In this document: positions 1 through 6,407 of the stretch, one piece after another | Layout of the letters: every line of letters begins with the position of its first letter | Numbering within the stretch: the stretch's first letter is position 1 | NCBI GenBank assembly: GCA_015494435.1 | Contig: WGBH01000525.1 | Coordinates: forward strand, 1-6,618 | Direction of reading: 5' to 3' | DNA from: Thiotrichaceae bacterium | GTDB lineage: Bacteria > Pseudomonadota > Gammaproteobacteria > Thiotrichales > Thiotrichaceae | DNA length: 6,618 nucleotides | Position numbers and translations under genes: made by a program | Notes under the pieces: generated by a model | What the model was told of the DNA's origin: nothing | Seen by the model: only the letters and a program-made list of their open reading frames with translations | Database searches by the model: none

Positions 1-74
1 CACTACAATCAATGTGTTGCAGTGAAGGTGTGTACACTTATCCATCTTAATAGTTTAGATTTAGCGAAGGTATT
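1..74 (+). repeat. Diverged dispersed repeat, copy A (cut by the window edge)
   Basis: This stretch aligns with 5639-5701. Bases 1-24 match 5639-5662 at 17 of 24 positions, and 36-74 match 5663-5701 at 30 of 39, with an 11-base insertion (25-35) in this copy. The best conserved part is 54-74 against 5681-5701, with 18 of 21 identical and all three differences transitions. In one frame the conserved core reads L-D-L-A-K-V here and L-N-L-V-K-V in the other copy, so it could be a decayed coding fragment or a noncoding extragenic repeat. The copy begins at or before base 1, so its true left end is unknown. The identification as a repeat is by eye only. Confidence 0.5.
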
Positions 75-219
75 CAGCAGGGTAAAGATTTAGATTCATC
101 GATAGAAAGGTAGCATTTTAAAAAAACAAAGCTTTTACTATTGCCACGCTTAGTGCAGATGAATACAATCGGTGGTTGCGTTTTTTGATTAGGGTAGAAT
201 TGTGATTTTTTGACCTAAT

Positions 220-239
220 AATCCTTAGCGATAAGGATT
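220..239 (+). promoter_or_regulatory. Perfect 8-bp hairpin with GCGA loop upstream of hflK
   Basis: Arms AATCCTTA (220-227) and TAAGGATT (232-239) are exact reverse complements around a GCGA loop, which fits the GNRA tetraloop class that stabilises RNA stems. No T-run follows on the plus strand, so it is not a standard terminator. It could be an RNA leader structure or a DNA operator palindrome. It is the first of three consecutive inverted repeats before hflK. Confidence 0.4.
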
Positions 240-246
240 GGATATT

Positions 247-290
247 AATAATGATCGTACATGAGCATTATTGAGTACTTTTTCCTCAAT
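247..290 (+). promoter_or_regulatory. Two further inverted repeats in the hflK leader
   Basis: AATAATG (247-253) pairs with CATTATT (266-272), and partial pairing continues inward. ATTGAG (270-275) pairs with CTCAAT (285-290) across a 9-base loop. The two structures share bases 270-272, so in RNA they could not both form fully. The region is AT-rich, so chance pairing is possible. A role in setting hflK expression is only inferred from position, 43 bases before the start codon. Confidence 0.25.
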
Positions 291-321
291 CAATAAACCC
301 CAAACTATTTATAAGAATCAC

Positions 322-325
322 GGAG
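322..325 (+). promoter_or_regulatory. Ribosome binding site of hflK
   Basis: GGAG at 322-325 lies 7 bases before the ATG at 333, an ideal spacing that fixes the hflK start. Confidence 0.75.
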
Positions 326-332
326 TCACTAC

Positions 333-1538
333 ATGCCTTGGAATGAACCAGGTGGTAATAATAACGAAAAAGATCCTTGGGGCGGACGCTCTAAGCGAGG
401 ATCAAAAGGAAATTCTTCTGGCACGGACAATGTTGAAGAATTAACTCGAAAACTAAATGAAAAAGTGAGTAGCATCTTTGGTGGCAAGTCAAATAATGGC
501 GATGGCAATAATGGTGATAACTGGAATGGCATTAATAAATCTGGAGCATTATTTATTGGTGCCATTTTACTGGGTGTTTGGTTATTGACAGGTTTTTATA
601 CTGTTGATTCCGCACAGCGTGGAGTCGAATTGCGTTTTGGTGCTTATCAGCAAACAACACAGCCAGGTCTTCATTGGCATCTTCCTTATCCTATTGAAAC
701 TGTTGAACTAGTGGATGTGGATAAAAATAGAATGGCAAAAGACCGTACCCATATGTTGACAAAAGATGAAAACATTGTCGATATAGGTGTTTCTGTACAA
801 TATAAAATCCAAGCACCTGAAGACTATCTTTTCAATGTCTATCTTGCAGATTACGAACCCCAACAATCGGTTGGTACGCTTTACCATGTTATGCGTAGTG
901 CGGTAAGAGAAGTTATTGGCCGCAACACGATGGATGGAATTTTAAAAGATAATCGTGCAGGTTTTGCTCCTGATACGCTCGTTGTTATGCAGAAAATTCT
1001 AGATAGTTATAAATCAGGTCTTCATGTGATTAAAGTTAATTTAACCTATGCTGAAGCACCTAAGCAGGTTAAAGATGCTTTTGATGATGCTAACCGTGCT
1101 AGAGAAGATAAAGATAAATATAAAAATCAAGCGGAAACCTATGAAAAGAAAGTGATTCCTGCAGCTCGTGGTAAAGCTGCTCGTATTATTGAAGATGCAA
1201 CTGCTTACACCAGTCAAATTATCTCTAAGGCAAAGGGTGATTCGACTCGTTTTGAACAATTAGCGCTTGAATATCATAAAGCACCAGAAGTCACACGTCA
1301 GCGCCTCTATCTTGAAACAATGGAGATGGTGATGTCGAATAATCGTAAGATTATGATTGATAGTAAATCAGGCAATAATCTACTTTATTTGCCTTTAGAT
1401 AAATTACAAAGTTCAAGCAATTCAAGTGGTCAAACACTATCACCTGCAATAGCAAGCGCAGTGCAACAACGCATAATAAATAAACAAGCCAAAAATTCAC
1501 GCATAAGTAGCCGTTCTACTTCAAGGGAGGCACGTTAA
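333..1538 (+). CDS. hflK: HflK, SPFH-family membrane subunit of the FtsH modulator complex
   Basis: HflK pairs with HflC in a large inner-membrane, periplasm-facing assembly that encloses the FtsH protease and controls its access to membrane substrates (family knowledge). The 401-residue product begins M-P-W-N-E-P-G-G and has the Gly/Asn-rich cytoplasmic N-terminus with D-P-W-G-G typical of HflK. One membrane helix spans about residues 70-90. The SPFH/band-7 domain follows, with V-E-L-R-F-G (98-103), P-G-L-H-W-H-L-P-Y-P (111-120) and D-E-N-I-V-D-I (145-151). Next comes a charged helical region (about 245-315) containing A-P-K-Q-V-K-D-A-F-D-D-A-N-R-A (242-256). Length is close to E. coli HflK (419). 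The C-terminal 40 or so residues are Ser/Arg/Gln-rich and variable. The start is set by GGAG 7 bases upstream. The stop overlaps the hflC start by one base. Confidence 0.97.
   Translation: MPWNEPGGNNNEKDPWGGRSKRGSKGNSSGTDNVEELTRKLNEKVSSIFGGKSNNGDGNNGDNWNGINKSGALFIGAILLGVWLLTGFYTVDSAQRGVELRFGAYQQTTQPGLHWHLPYPIETVELVDVDKNRMAKDRTHMLTKDENIVDIGVSVQYKIQAPEDYLFNVYLADYEPQQSVGTLYHVMRSAVREVIGRNTMDGILKDNRAGFAPDTLVVMQKILDSYKSGLHVIKVNLTYAEAPKQVKDAFDDANRAREDKDKYKNQAETYEKKVIPAARGKAARIIEDATAYTSQIISKAKGDSTRFEQLALEYHKAPEVTRQRLYLETMEMVMSNNRKIMIDSKSGNNLLYLPLDKLQSSSNSSGQTLSPAIASAVQQRIINKQAKNSRISSRSTSREAR
1524..1530 (+). promoter_or_regulatory. Ribosome binding site of hflC inside hflK
   Basis: AGGGAGG sits 7 bases before the hflC ATG, within the last codons of hflK. 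It is the strongest Shine-Dalgarno match in the window, which suits equal synthesis of the two complex partners. Confidence 0.75.
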
Positions 1539-2602
1539 TGAAAAACCTGACAGGAATTGGTATTGCCATTTTTTTATTCATTATGAGTTCATCCACTTAT
1601 GTTGTTGACCAACGTGAAGTTGCGATTAAATTTCGTTTTAAACAAATTGTTGAATCGAATATTAAGCCCGGTCTGCATTTTAAACTGCCACTTATTCATA
1701 CAATCAAGAAATTCAATGCACAAATACTGACATTAGATGCTAAACCTGATCGTTTTCTTACCAATGAAAAGAAATATGTTCGTGTTGATTTTTTTGTTAA
1801 ATGGCGTATTGCTGATGTAAGTGAGTTTTATCGTGCCACTCGTGGCGATATTGCCCGTGCTAAAAACCGTCTTGAAGGCATTATGAAAGATGGTTTACGT
1901 AATGAATTTAGTAAACGCACCATTCAAGAAGCGATTTCAGGTGAGCGAGGGGAAATTATCAGCTCACTACGTGACAAATCTAATATTGATGCAAAAGAAC
2001 TAGGTATTGAGATTATTGATGCGCGTGTCAGTCAGATTGACTTCCCCAATACGGTTAGCGAGTCGGTCTATGATCGTATGCGTTCTGAACGCCAACGTGT
2101 AGCACAGGATTTCCGCTCACGAGGTAAAGAAGAAGCTGAAAAAATTAAAGCCGCTGCTGATCGTGAAGCAACTATTATTGTAGCGAATGCTTACAGTAAA
2201 GGCGAAACGATGCGTGGTGAAGGGGATGCTAAATCTGCCGCTATCTATGCTAAAGCTTATTCAAAAGATGCTGAGTTTTATGCTTTTTATCGTAGCTTAG
2301 CGGCTTATAAAAAATCACTGGCTAATGCGGGTGATATAATGGTGATTGAACCTGACTCTGAATTCTTTCGTTACTTTAAGCAAAAAAAGCTCAGTGATCC
2401 TCAGCAAGTACAAATCCCACAGCAAGGCATCAATCAAGGCTCTACTAAACAATACGGCAGGCTTCAACTAAGATCCTATCCAGCATCCTATCCTTCTTAC
2501 TCTTACCCGCAATATTTCTATCCTAGCAATGCATTGCAATATCAACCGCGTCAAGTACAGACTAAGAAAAAAGCAGTAAAACCTGGAACGTCAAAAGAGT
2601 GA
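1538..2602 (+). CDS. hflC: HflC, SPFH-family partner of HflK, with an unusual C-terminal tail
   Basis: This is the second subunit of the HflKC complex that surrounds FtsH. An N-terminal membrane helix (about residues 4-20) is followed at once by the band-7 domain: Y-V-V-D-Q-R-E-V-A-I (21-30), K-P-G-L-H-F-K-L-P (43-51), A-K-P-D-R-F-L-T-N-E-K-K-Y-V-R-V-D (68-84), I-D-A-R-V-S-Q-I-D-F-P (160-170), and the charged helix with M-R-S-E-R-Q-R-V-A-Q (181-190). The family normally ends soon after the D-S-E-F-F-R-Y-F motif (273-280). E. coli HflC has 334 residues and this has 354. The extra tail is rich in Gln, then Tyr/Pro/Ser, then Lys. The ATG overlaps the hflK stop in TAATG, with an AGGGAGG ribosome binding site at 1524-1530, so the pair is translationally coupled. 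Confidence 0.97.
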   Translation: MKNLTGIGIAIFLFIMSSSTYVVDQREVAIKFRFKQIVESNIKPGLHFKLPLIHTIKKFNAQILTLDAKPDRFLTNEKKYVRVDFFVKWRIADVSEFYRATRGDIARAKNRLEGIMKDGLRNEFSKRTIQEAISGERGEIISSLRDKSNIDAKELGIEIIDARVSQIDFPNTVSESVYDRMRSERQRVAQDFRSRGKEEAEKIKAAADREATIIVANAYSKGETMRGEGDAKSAAIYAKAYSKDAEFYAFYRSLAAYKKSLANAGDIMVIEPDSEFFRYFKQKKLSDPQQVQIPQQGINQGSTKQYGRLQLRSYPASYPSYSYPQYFYPSNALQYQPRQVQTKKKAVKPGTSKE

Positions 2603-2790
2603 ATATCAATTGGCACGATTTACTCACCGCCTTGGCATTAGTATTAATCATCGAAGGGCTTTTACCCTTTACCCTTCCAGAAAAAGTCAAGGAAGTTCAT
2701 CGTCGCTTACAACAGGTCCCTAATAGTAATTTACGTATGATGGGGCTTGTGAGTGTGATAGCGGGGCTAGTCTTGCTCTATATTGTTTAA
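2599..2790 (+). CDS. DUF2065 (YjeT-type) small membrane protein, function unknown
   Basis: The 63-residue product has the DUF2065 layout: a short N-terminal segment (M-N-I-N-W-H-D-L-L), a first membrane helix (about 8-24), a basic loop containing L-P-E-K-V-K-E-V-H-R-R-L (26-37), then N-L-R-M-M-G-L and a second membrane helix (about 47-63) running to the C-terminus. The start is GTG, whose last two bases form part of the hflC TGA (GTGA, 4-base overlap). The upstream AAAAGA is a weak ribosome binding site, so translation probably depends on coupling to hflC. In many gammaproteobacteria a gene of this family lies between hflC and hisZ or purA (family knowledge). No biochemical role is established that I know of. 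The location suggests, but does not show, a link to HflKC-FtsH. Confidence 0.88.
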   Translation: MNINWHDLLTALALVLIIEGLLPFTLPEKVKEVHRRLQQVPNSNLRMMGLVSVIAGLVLLYIV

Positions 2791-2874
2791 TCCCTATAAA
2801 CAGTAGTATACAGTGGCATGCCCCCATTCAGTTTTACCGATTAACCCTAAGTAGGTTCGTTTTGTTGACTTGCT

Positions 2875-2880
2875 TATAAT
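2875..2880 (+). promoter_or_regulatory. Possible -10 element before hisZ
   Basis: TATAAT is a perfect -10 match 16 bases before the hisZ ATG. The -35 position at 17-bp spacing (2852-2857, TAGGTT) is poor, and the nearby TTGACT at 2865-2870 is far too close to serve. Transcription from here would give a leader of only about 10 bases, so it may be fortuitous. Confidence 0.2.
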
Positions 2881-2896
2881 AATTAAGATAAACCAC

Positions 2897-4090
2897 ATGA
2901 CTACATGGCTACTCCCTGAAGGCATTCATGAATCGTTACCTGATGAGGCTGAATTTCTTGAAACGTTTCGTCGTCAATTAATCGACTTGTATGCAAGTTG
3001 GGGCTATCGGCTTGTTAATCCGCCCTTAGTTGAGTATATGGAATCTCTACGGATTGGTATGGGATCAGGACTTGACTTACAAACAGTTAAAATAACCGAT
3101 CAATTAACGGGACGATTAATGGGGGTTCGTGCTGATATGACACCCCAAGTGGCACGTATTGATGCGCATCGAATGAAAAACGATACCATTAATAATCGCC
3201 CTAACCGTCTTTGTTATATTGGTACTGTTTTGCGGACACAAGCCACCTATCAAGGTGGTTCTCGCTCTCCTCGGCAGGTTGGGGCTGAGTTGTTTGGTCA
3301 TGCAGGCATAGAAAGCGACTTTGAAGTCATTTCTTTAATGTTAGAAATACTTAAGATCAGTGGCTTGGATGATGTTATTTTAGATATTGGTCATGTTGGT
3401 GTTGCGCGTGGTTTAGCCGATTATATAGGGCTAAGCCGTGATGAAGAGAATCTCTTCTTTGATATGTTGGCACGTAAATCCTTACCTGAAATTAAACAAT
3501 GGCTAGAACAAAGCCAATTATCTAAATCTGATGCCGATATGCTAGATGCCTTGCCGAGACTCAATGGTTCAACTGATATTTTAGAAACGGCAAAATCAAA
3601 GCTACTCAATGCAGGCTTAGTTGTTATCAGTGCTATTGAATATTTACAAAGTTTAATTAAACGCTTAGAACATTATTATCCAGAGCTTAAAATTAATATT
3701 GATTTAGCAGAACTGCGTGGTTATGCCTACCATACAGGTATTATTTACGCCGTTTACACCCCTAGTAGGGGACATTCAATTGCCAGTGGCGGTCGCTATG
3801 ATGGGATTGGGAAAGCATTTGATAATGATCGCCCCGCGACTGGTTTTAGCACTGACTTACACACATTGGCCTCTTTGTCTTCAAAAACTAATAAAATACA
3901 AAAAAAGGAGATGATTTTAGCACCTTCTGTACAGGATGAAGATTTAGATAGTTTGATAGAACAGTTACGTAGCCAAGGTGAGGCAGTTGTTAAACAGCTT
4001 TCAGATAATAGCAATATAACGCCAGAGCAACAAAGCTGTAATCGAAGGATTGAAAAACAAGGGGCACAATGGTTAGTGGTGAAAATTTAA
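2897..4090 (+). CDS. hisZ: HisZ, regulatory subunit of ATP phosphoribosyltransferase
   Basis: HisZ is a catalytically inactive histidyl-tRNA synthetase paralogue. It combines with a short-form HisG to catalyse and regulate the condensation of ATP with PRPP, the first step of histidine biosynthesis, in the cytoplasm. The class II synthetase fold shows in W-L-L-P-E-G-I (4-10), motif 1 region Y-A-S-W-G-Y-R-L-V-N-P-P (32-43), R-A-D-M-T-P-Q-V-A-R (78-87), motif 2 region N-R-L-C-Y-I-G-T-V-L-R (103-113), A-Y-H-T-G-I-I-Y (277-284) and S-G-G-R-Y-D-G (297-303). Motif 3 reads A-T-G-F-S-T-D-L (314-321), where true synthetases have a conserved Arg; together with the lack of an anticodon-binding domain (397 residues) this separates HisZ from HisS. 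The in-frame TTG at 2870 would add nine poorly fitting residues, so the ATG was chosen. The ribosome binding site is weak. Confidence 0.93.
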   Translation: MTTWLLPEGIHESLPDEAEFLETFRRQLIDLYASWGYRLVNPPLVEYMESLRIGMGSGLDLQTVKITDQLTGRLMGVRADMTPQVARIDAHRMKNDTINNRPNRLCYIGTVLRTQATYQGGSRSPRQVGAELFGHAGIESDFEVISLMLEILKISGLDDVILDIGHVGVARGLADYIGLSRDEENLFFDMLARKSLPEIKQWLEQSQLSKSDADMLDALPRLNGSTDILETAKSKLLNAGLVVISAIEYLQSLIKRLEHYYPELKINIDLAELRGYAYHTGIIYAVYTPSRGHSIASGGRYDGIGKAFDNDRPATGFSTDLHTLASLSSKTNKIQKKEMILAPSVQDEDLDSLIEQLRSQGEAVVKQLSDNSNITPEQQSCNRRIEKQGAQWLVVKI

Positions 4091-4254
4091 CATATTTTAT
4101 AGATACTTAATTTTACACATTTTATCGAACATGATTTAGCCCAATATAGGGGTTTCAAAATAATGAATCTAGCAAATTATGCAGATTTTTTGTTTAAAAG
4201 CTCCTTAGGATGGATTGTGCAGTTAGTTTATGGAAACAGAAAGAGAAAATAGCG
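4091..4254. other. hisZ-purA gap, no clear signals
   Basis: This AT-rich spacer contains no convincing terminator hairpin and no paired -35/-10 hexamers, so purA may be read from upstream or from a promoter I cannot recognise. An in-frame ATG at 4210 precedes purA but has its purine stretch (AGG) directly abutting it, and it would add 15 residues absent from the PurA family. The likelier purA ribosome binding site is the AAAGAG/AAGAGA stretch around 4240-4246. Confidence 0.4.
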
Positions 4255-5550
4255 ATGGGAAAACTTGTTGTAGTCCTTGGCACACAATGGGGTGACGAGG
4301 GAAAAGGAAAAGTAGTTGATTTACTCACAGAAGATGCCACGGCGGTGGTGCGCTTTCAAGGTGGACATAATGCAGGTCACACCTTGGTCATTGATGGTAA
4401 AAAAACGGTATTACATTTAGTGCCGTCAGGCATTTTGCGTGAGGGTATCGAATGCATGATCGGTAATGGTGTGGTCTTAGCACCTGATGCATTGTTGCAT
4501 GAATTAGACATGCTAGAAGCCGAAGGTGTCCCCGCGAGTGAACGACTCAAGATTTCAGAAGCTTGTCATCTTATTCTTCCTTATCATGTGGCGCTTGATG
4601 CAGCCCGTGAAGTCGCACGGGGTAAAAAAGCCATTGGCACTACAGGTCGTGGCATCGGACCTGCCTATGAAGATAAAATCTCTCGTCGTGGCATTCGCTT
4701 AGGCGATATGTTGGACACAGAACGCTTTAAAGAAAAGCTAAAAGAAGTGATGGAGTATCACAACTACAGCCTTAAACATTACTTTAATGCAGAGGAGGTA
4801 GATTATCAAAAAGTGTTGGATGACTCCTTGAAAATGGCAGAAAGAATGCGACCAATGGTGATTGATGTACCACATCGTTTGCAACAATTGCGTCAACAAG
4901 GCAAACACATTATGTTTGAAGGTGCTCAAGGCACTTTATTGGATATTGATCATGGCACTTATCCTTATGTAACCTCATCTAGCACAACAGCAGGGGGTGC
5001 TTGTACTGGTTCGGGCGTTGGTCCTAGAGATTTAGATTATATTTTAGGAATCACTAAAGCCTATACAACACGGGTTGGTTCTGGTCCTTTTCCAACTGAA
5101 TTATTCGATGATATAGGCGCACATCTTGCAAAAGTCGGTAATGAACTCGGTGCAACCACAGGTCGTCCACGCCGTTGTGGTTGGTTAGATGCAGTTGCTT
5201 TACGCCGTTCGATGCATCTCAATAGCATTACAGGAATTTGTGTCACAAAGCTGGATGTATTGGATGATGTAGAAACTATTAAAATCTGTACTCATTACGA
5301 GCTAGATGGTGAAAAACTTGAAGTTCCACCAATTAATACAACAGAATTTGCAAGATGTAAGCCAATTTATGAAGAAATGGCAGGTTGGAAATCTATCACC
5401 TATGGCACGACTTCTTATGATGAATTACCAGAAAATGCCAAGCTGTACTTAAAACGCATGCAGGAATTACTTGATACACCCATTGATATTATCTCCACAG
5501 GCCCAGATCGTGAGCATACAATGATTATGCGTCATCCTTATGAAATCTAA
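4255..5550 (+). CDS. purA: PurA, adenylosuccinate synthetase
   Basis: PurA condenses IMP with aspartate using GTP to give adenylosuccinate, the first committed step from IMP to AMP. The 431-residue product matches the family length (about 430). Visible motifs in order: the GTP-binding loop G-D-E-G-K-G-K (13-19) with catalytic Asp14, G-G-H-N-A-G-H-T (36-43) with catalytic His42, T-G-R-G-I-G-P-A-Y-E-D-K (130-141), F-E-G-A-Q-G-T-L-L-D (221-230), H-G-T-Y-P-Y-V-T-S-S (233-242), T-T-G-R-P-R-R-C-G-W-L-D (301-312), the guanine-recognition T-K-L-D-V-L-D (331-337) and S-T-G-P-D-R-E (414-420). All key residues appear intact. The chosen start gives the standard M-G-K-x-V-V-V-L-G-T-Q-W. It is the last gene of the plus-strand block and converges on recX. 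Confidence 0.98.
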   Translation: MGKLVVVLGTQWGDEGKGKVVDLLTEDATAVVRFQGGHNAGHTLVIDGKKTVLHLVPSGILREGIECMIGNGVVLAPDALLHELDMLEAEGVPASERLKISEACHLILPYHVALDAAREVARGKKAIGTTGRGIGPAYEDKISRRGIRLGDMLDTERFKEKLKEVMEYHNYSLKHYFNAEEVDYQKVLDDSLKMAERMRPMVIDVPHRLQQLRQQGKHIMFEGAQGTLLDIDHGTYPYVTSSSTTAGGACTGSGVGPRDLDYILGITKAYTTRVGSGPFPTELFDDIGAHLAKVGNELGATTGRPRRCGWLDAVALRRSMHLNSITGICVTKLDVLDDVETIKICTHYELDGEKLEVPPINTTEFARCKPIYEEMAGWKSITYGTTSYDELPENAKLYLKRMQELLDTPIDIISTGPDREHTMIMRHPYEI

Positions 5551-5611
5551 TCTTTAGGCTACTTTTTTGCTTCATTATTTTAAGGAAGCGATAGTAGTAC
5601 CCTCCATGCTC

Positions 5612-5678
5612 TGTAGAGTAGATAAGCGATAGCGTATCCAGCAAAATTAATGTGTTTTGGTGACTTATCTACCCTACA
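5612..5678. repeat. Palindromic intergenic element after purA
   Basis: Arms at 5612-5626 and 5664-5678 are reverse complements at 14 of 15 positions (the mismatch is A5617 opposite C5673). The left arm runs into a second, smaller imperfect palindrome, GATAAGCGATAGCGTATC at 5621-5638. The right part overlaps the repeat copy at 5639-5701. Lying between two convergent genes, it could act as a bidirectional terminator or be a REP/MITE-like dispersed element. There is no T-run beside the arms, so a mobile or extragenic-repeat origin is at least as likely. Confidence 0.5.
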
Positions 5679-5701
5679 AATTTAAATTTGGTGAAGGTAT
5701 T
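5639..5701 (+). repeat. Diverged dispersed repeat, copy B
   Basis: This is the partner of the copy at 1-74, in the same orientation, with about 47 of 63 aligned positions identical and lacking the 11-base insertion. The most conserved part is 5681-5701. A frame open from 5664 to the TAA ending at 5811 runs through the copy and reads plausible protein-like sequence (for example E-K-A-E-A-F-T-P-V-I-G-N-Y-L), but it has no start signal and I do not recognise it. Confidence 0.5.
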
Positions 5702-5826
5702 GTATAGATATTTACTGATTACATTACATTTTGATGGCGAAAAAGCTGAAGCTTTCACTCCTGTTATTGGAAATTATTTATCCGAAAAGCTGTATGCCGA
5801 TTTGTGTCTCTATTCCTAAAGTCTCC
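5702..5826. other. purA-recX spacer, possible gene relic
   Basis: A plus-strand frame continues from the repeat to a TAA at 5809-5811, and another small frame begins with ATG at 5734, but neither shows a ribosome binding site or a recognisable family. I regard this as a possible decayed coding fragment, not a gene. Confidence 0.25.
5740..5757 (-). terminator. Possible weak terminator of recX
   Basis: Read on the minus strand, AAAGC pairs with GCTTT around a TTCA loop, and the second arm continues into T residues (GCTTTTTC). It lies about 70 bases beyond the recX stop. The stem is only 5 bp and the T-run is short, so efficiency is doubtful. Confidence 0.3.
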
Positions 5827-6291
5827 TTAAATGAAAACCAAACGAATAGTCTGACCTGAAAAGCCTCGATTGCTTAAAAATCTTGATTGTCGCGCACGTT
5901 CTTTAAAGTCTTTTGGTATTGTTGTGCCAAAACGTTTCTCTCGTTGTTCTTTAGCTAGCTTTAACCAATCAACCTCTACTTCCAATAGCGTAGAGTCAGC
6001 TAAACTATCACTAATGCCTCGTTGCCGTAGTTCATATCTGATTTTTAACTCTCCTTTTCCAGCTAAAATGCGTGAGTATACAAACATCTCAGCGAAACGT
6101 TCATTGCTAAGGTAATCAGAGTCTTCAAGATGATCGCAAAGTAAAACAAGGTCGATATTTTTTGCATAAGGTTTAGTACGAAGTTTATTGCTTAACTCAA
6201 GCCGTGAATGCTCGCGCCGTGCTAATAAATTGATGGCTGTTTGATAACAAAGCGAATAATTATCTAAGTTTTTAGTTTGATCATTAGGCAT
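5827..6291 (-). CDS. recX: RecX, regulator of RecA
   Basis: RecX binds RecA filaments and limits their extension, damping recombination and SOS activity in the cytoplasm (family knowledge). From the ATG at 6291 the product has 154 residues, near E. coli RecX (166). Family signatures are clear: L-L-A-R-R-E-H-S-R-L-E-L-S-N-K-L (22-37), D-Y-L-S-N-E-R-F-A-E-M-F (59-70), G-K-G-E-L-K-I-R-Y-E-L-R-Q-R-G-I (78-93) and R-F-L-S-N-R-G-F-S (137-145), corresponding to the three-helix repeat modules. An in-frame ATG at 6390 would add 33 residues unlike the family, and a likely promoter lies inside that stretch, so 6291 was chosen, although its ribosome binding site is poor. recA, the usual neighbour, is not here; the gene stands alone and converges on purA. 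Confidence 0.9.
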   Translation of the reverse strand: MPNDQTKNLDNYSLCYQTAINLLARREHSRLELSNKLRTKPYAKNIDLVLLCDHLEDSDYLSNERFAEMFVYSRILAGKGELKIRYELRQRGISDSLADSTLLEVEVDWLKLAKEQREKRFGTTIPKDFKERARQSRFLSNRGFSGQTIRLVFI

Positions 6292-6355
6292 AAGTGAAAC
6301 AATGAGTTGAATGAAGCGATTGTAGCTTCTTATAATTAACGGCTTGGACTTCAAA

Positions 6356-6385
6356 AATATAATCTTGCTTGGAACTTTCTTGCAA
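6356..6385 (-). promoter_or_regulatory. Likely recX promoter
   Basis: On the minus strand TTGCAA (6380-6385) is a 4-of-6 match to the -35 consensus, and TATATT (6356-6361) is a 5-of-6 match to the -10, separated by 18 bases. Transcription would begin near 6349, about 57 bases before the ATG at 6291. This agrees with the shorter recX start. No LexA-type site was seen. Confidence 0.35.
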
Positions 6386-6407
6386 GCCATTATTGTGGGG
6401 AAGAGTA

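Larger units (their letters stand above)
75..332. other. Intergenic region upstream of hflK without a supported gene
   Basis: No reading frame here resembles a known protein. A short open stretch (122-205, ending in TGA) reads K-A-F-T-I-A-T-L-S-A-D-E and somewhat resembles a stretch at 5736-5811 (E-A-F-T-P-V-I), so it may belong to the same relic as the repeat at 1-74. TAGAAT at 195-200 is -10-like and TTGACC at 210-215 is -35-like, but neither has a good partner at normal spacing, so no promoter is called. The distal part (220-290) is dominated by inverted repeats listed separately. The usual upstream neighbours hfq and hflX are not visible. Confidence 0.5.

Noticed and set aside
329..565. 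Minus-strand open frame opposite the 5' part of hflK
   Set aside because: It lies wholly opposite the HflK N-terminus, is Pro/Leu/Ser-rich as expected from the antisense of Gly/Asn/Lys codons, and matches no family I know.
2865..2880. TTGACT and TATAAT before hisZ as a promoter pair
   Set aside because: Only four bases separate them, far below a workable spacing; only the TATAAT is kept, at low confidence.
2870..2896. Earlier TTG start for hisZ
   Set aside because: It would add M-L-I-I-I-K-I-N-H before the family-typical start near W-L-L-P-E-G, and it overlaps the TATAAT sequence.
3717..3914. Plus-strand frame inside hisZ in another phase
   Set aside because: It overlaps the conserved motif 3 region of HisZ; the HisZ frame explains the conservation.
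4210..4254. Earlier ATG start for purA
   Set aside because: It adds 15 residues ahead of the near-invariant M-G-K-x-V-V-V-L-G start, and its AGG abuts the ATG with no spacing.
5569..5589. GCTTC/GAAGC stem just after purA as a terminator
   Set aside because: It has a five-pair stem, an 11-base loop and no following T-run, so it is too weak to call.
5870..6115. Plus-strand frame opposite recX
   Set aside because: It is antisense to conserved RecX motifs, with no recognisable family and no supporting ribosome binding site.
6292..6390. Longer recX beginning at 6390
   Set aside because: The extra 33 residues do not look like RecX, and the best promoter match lies within them; the longer form cannot be fully excluded.
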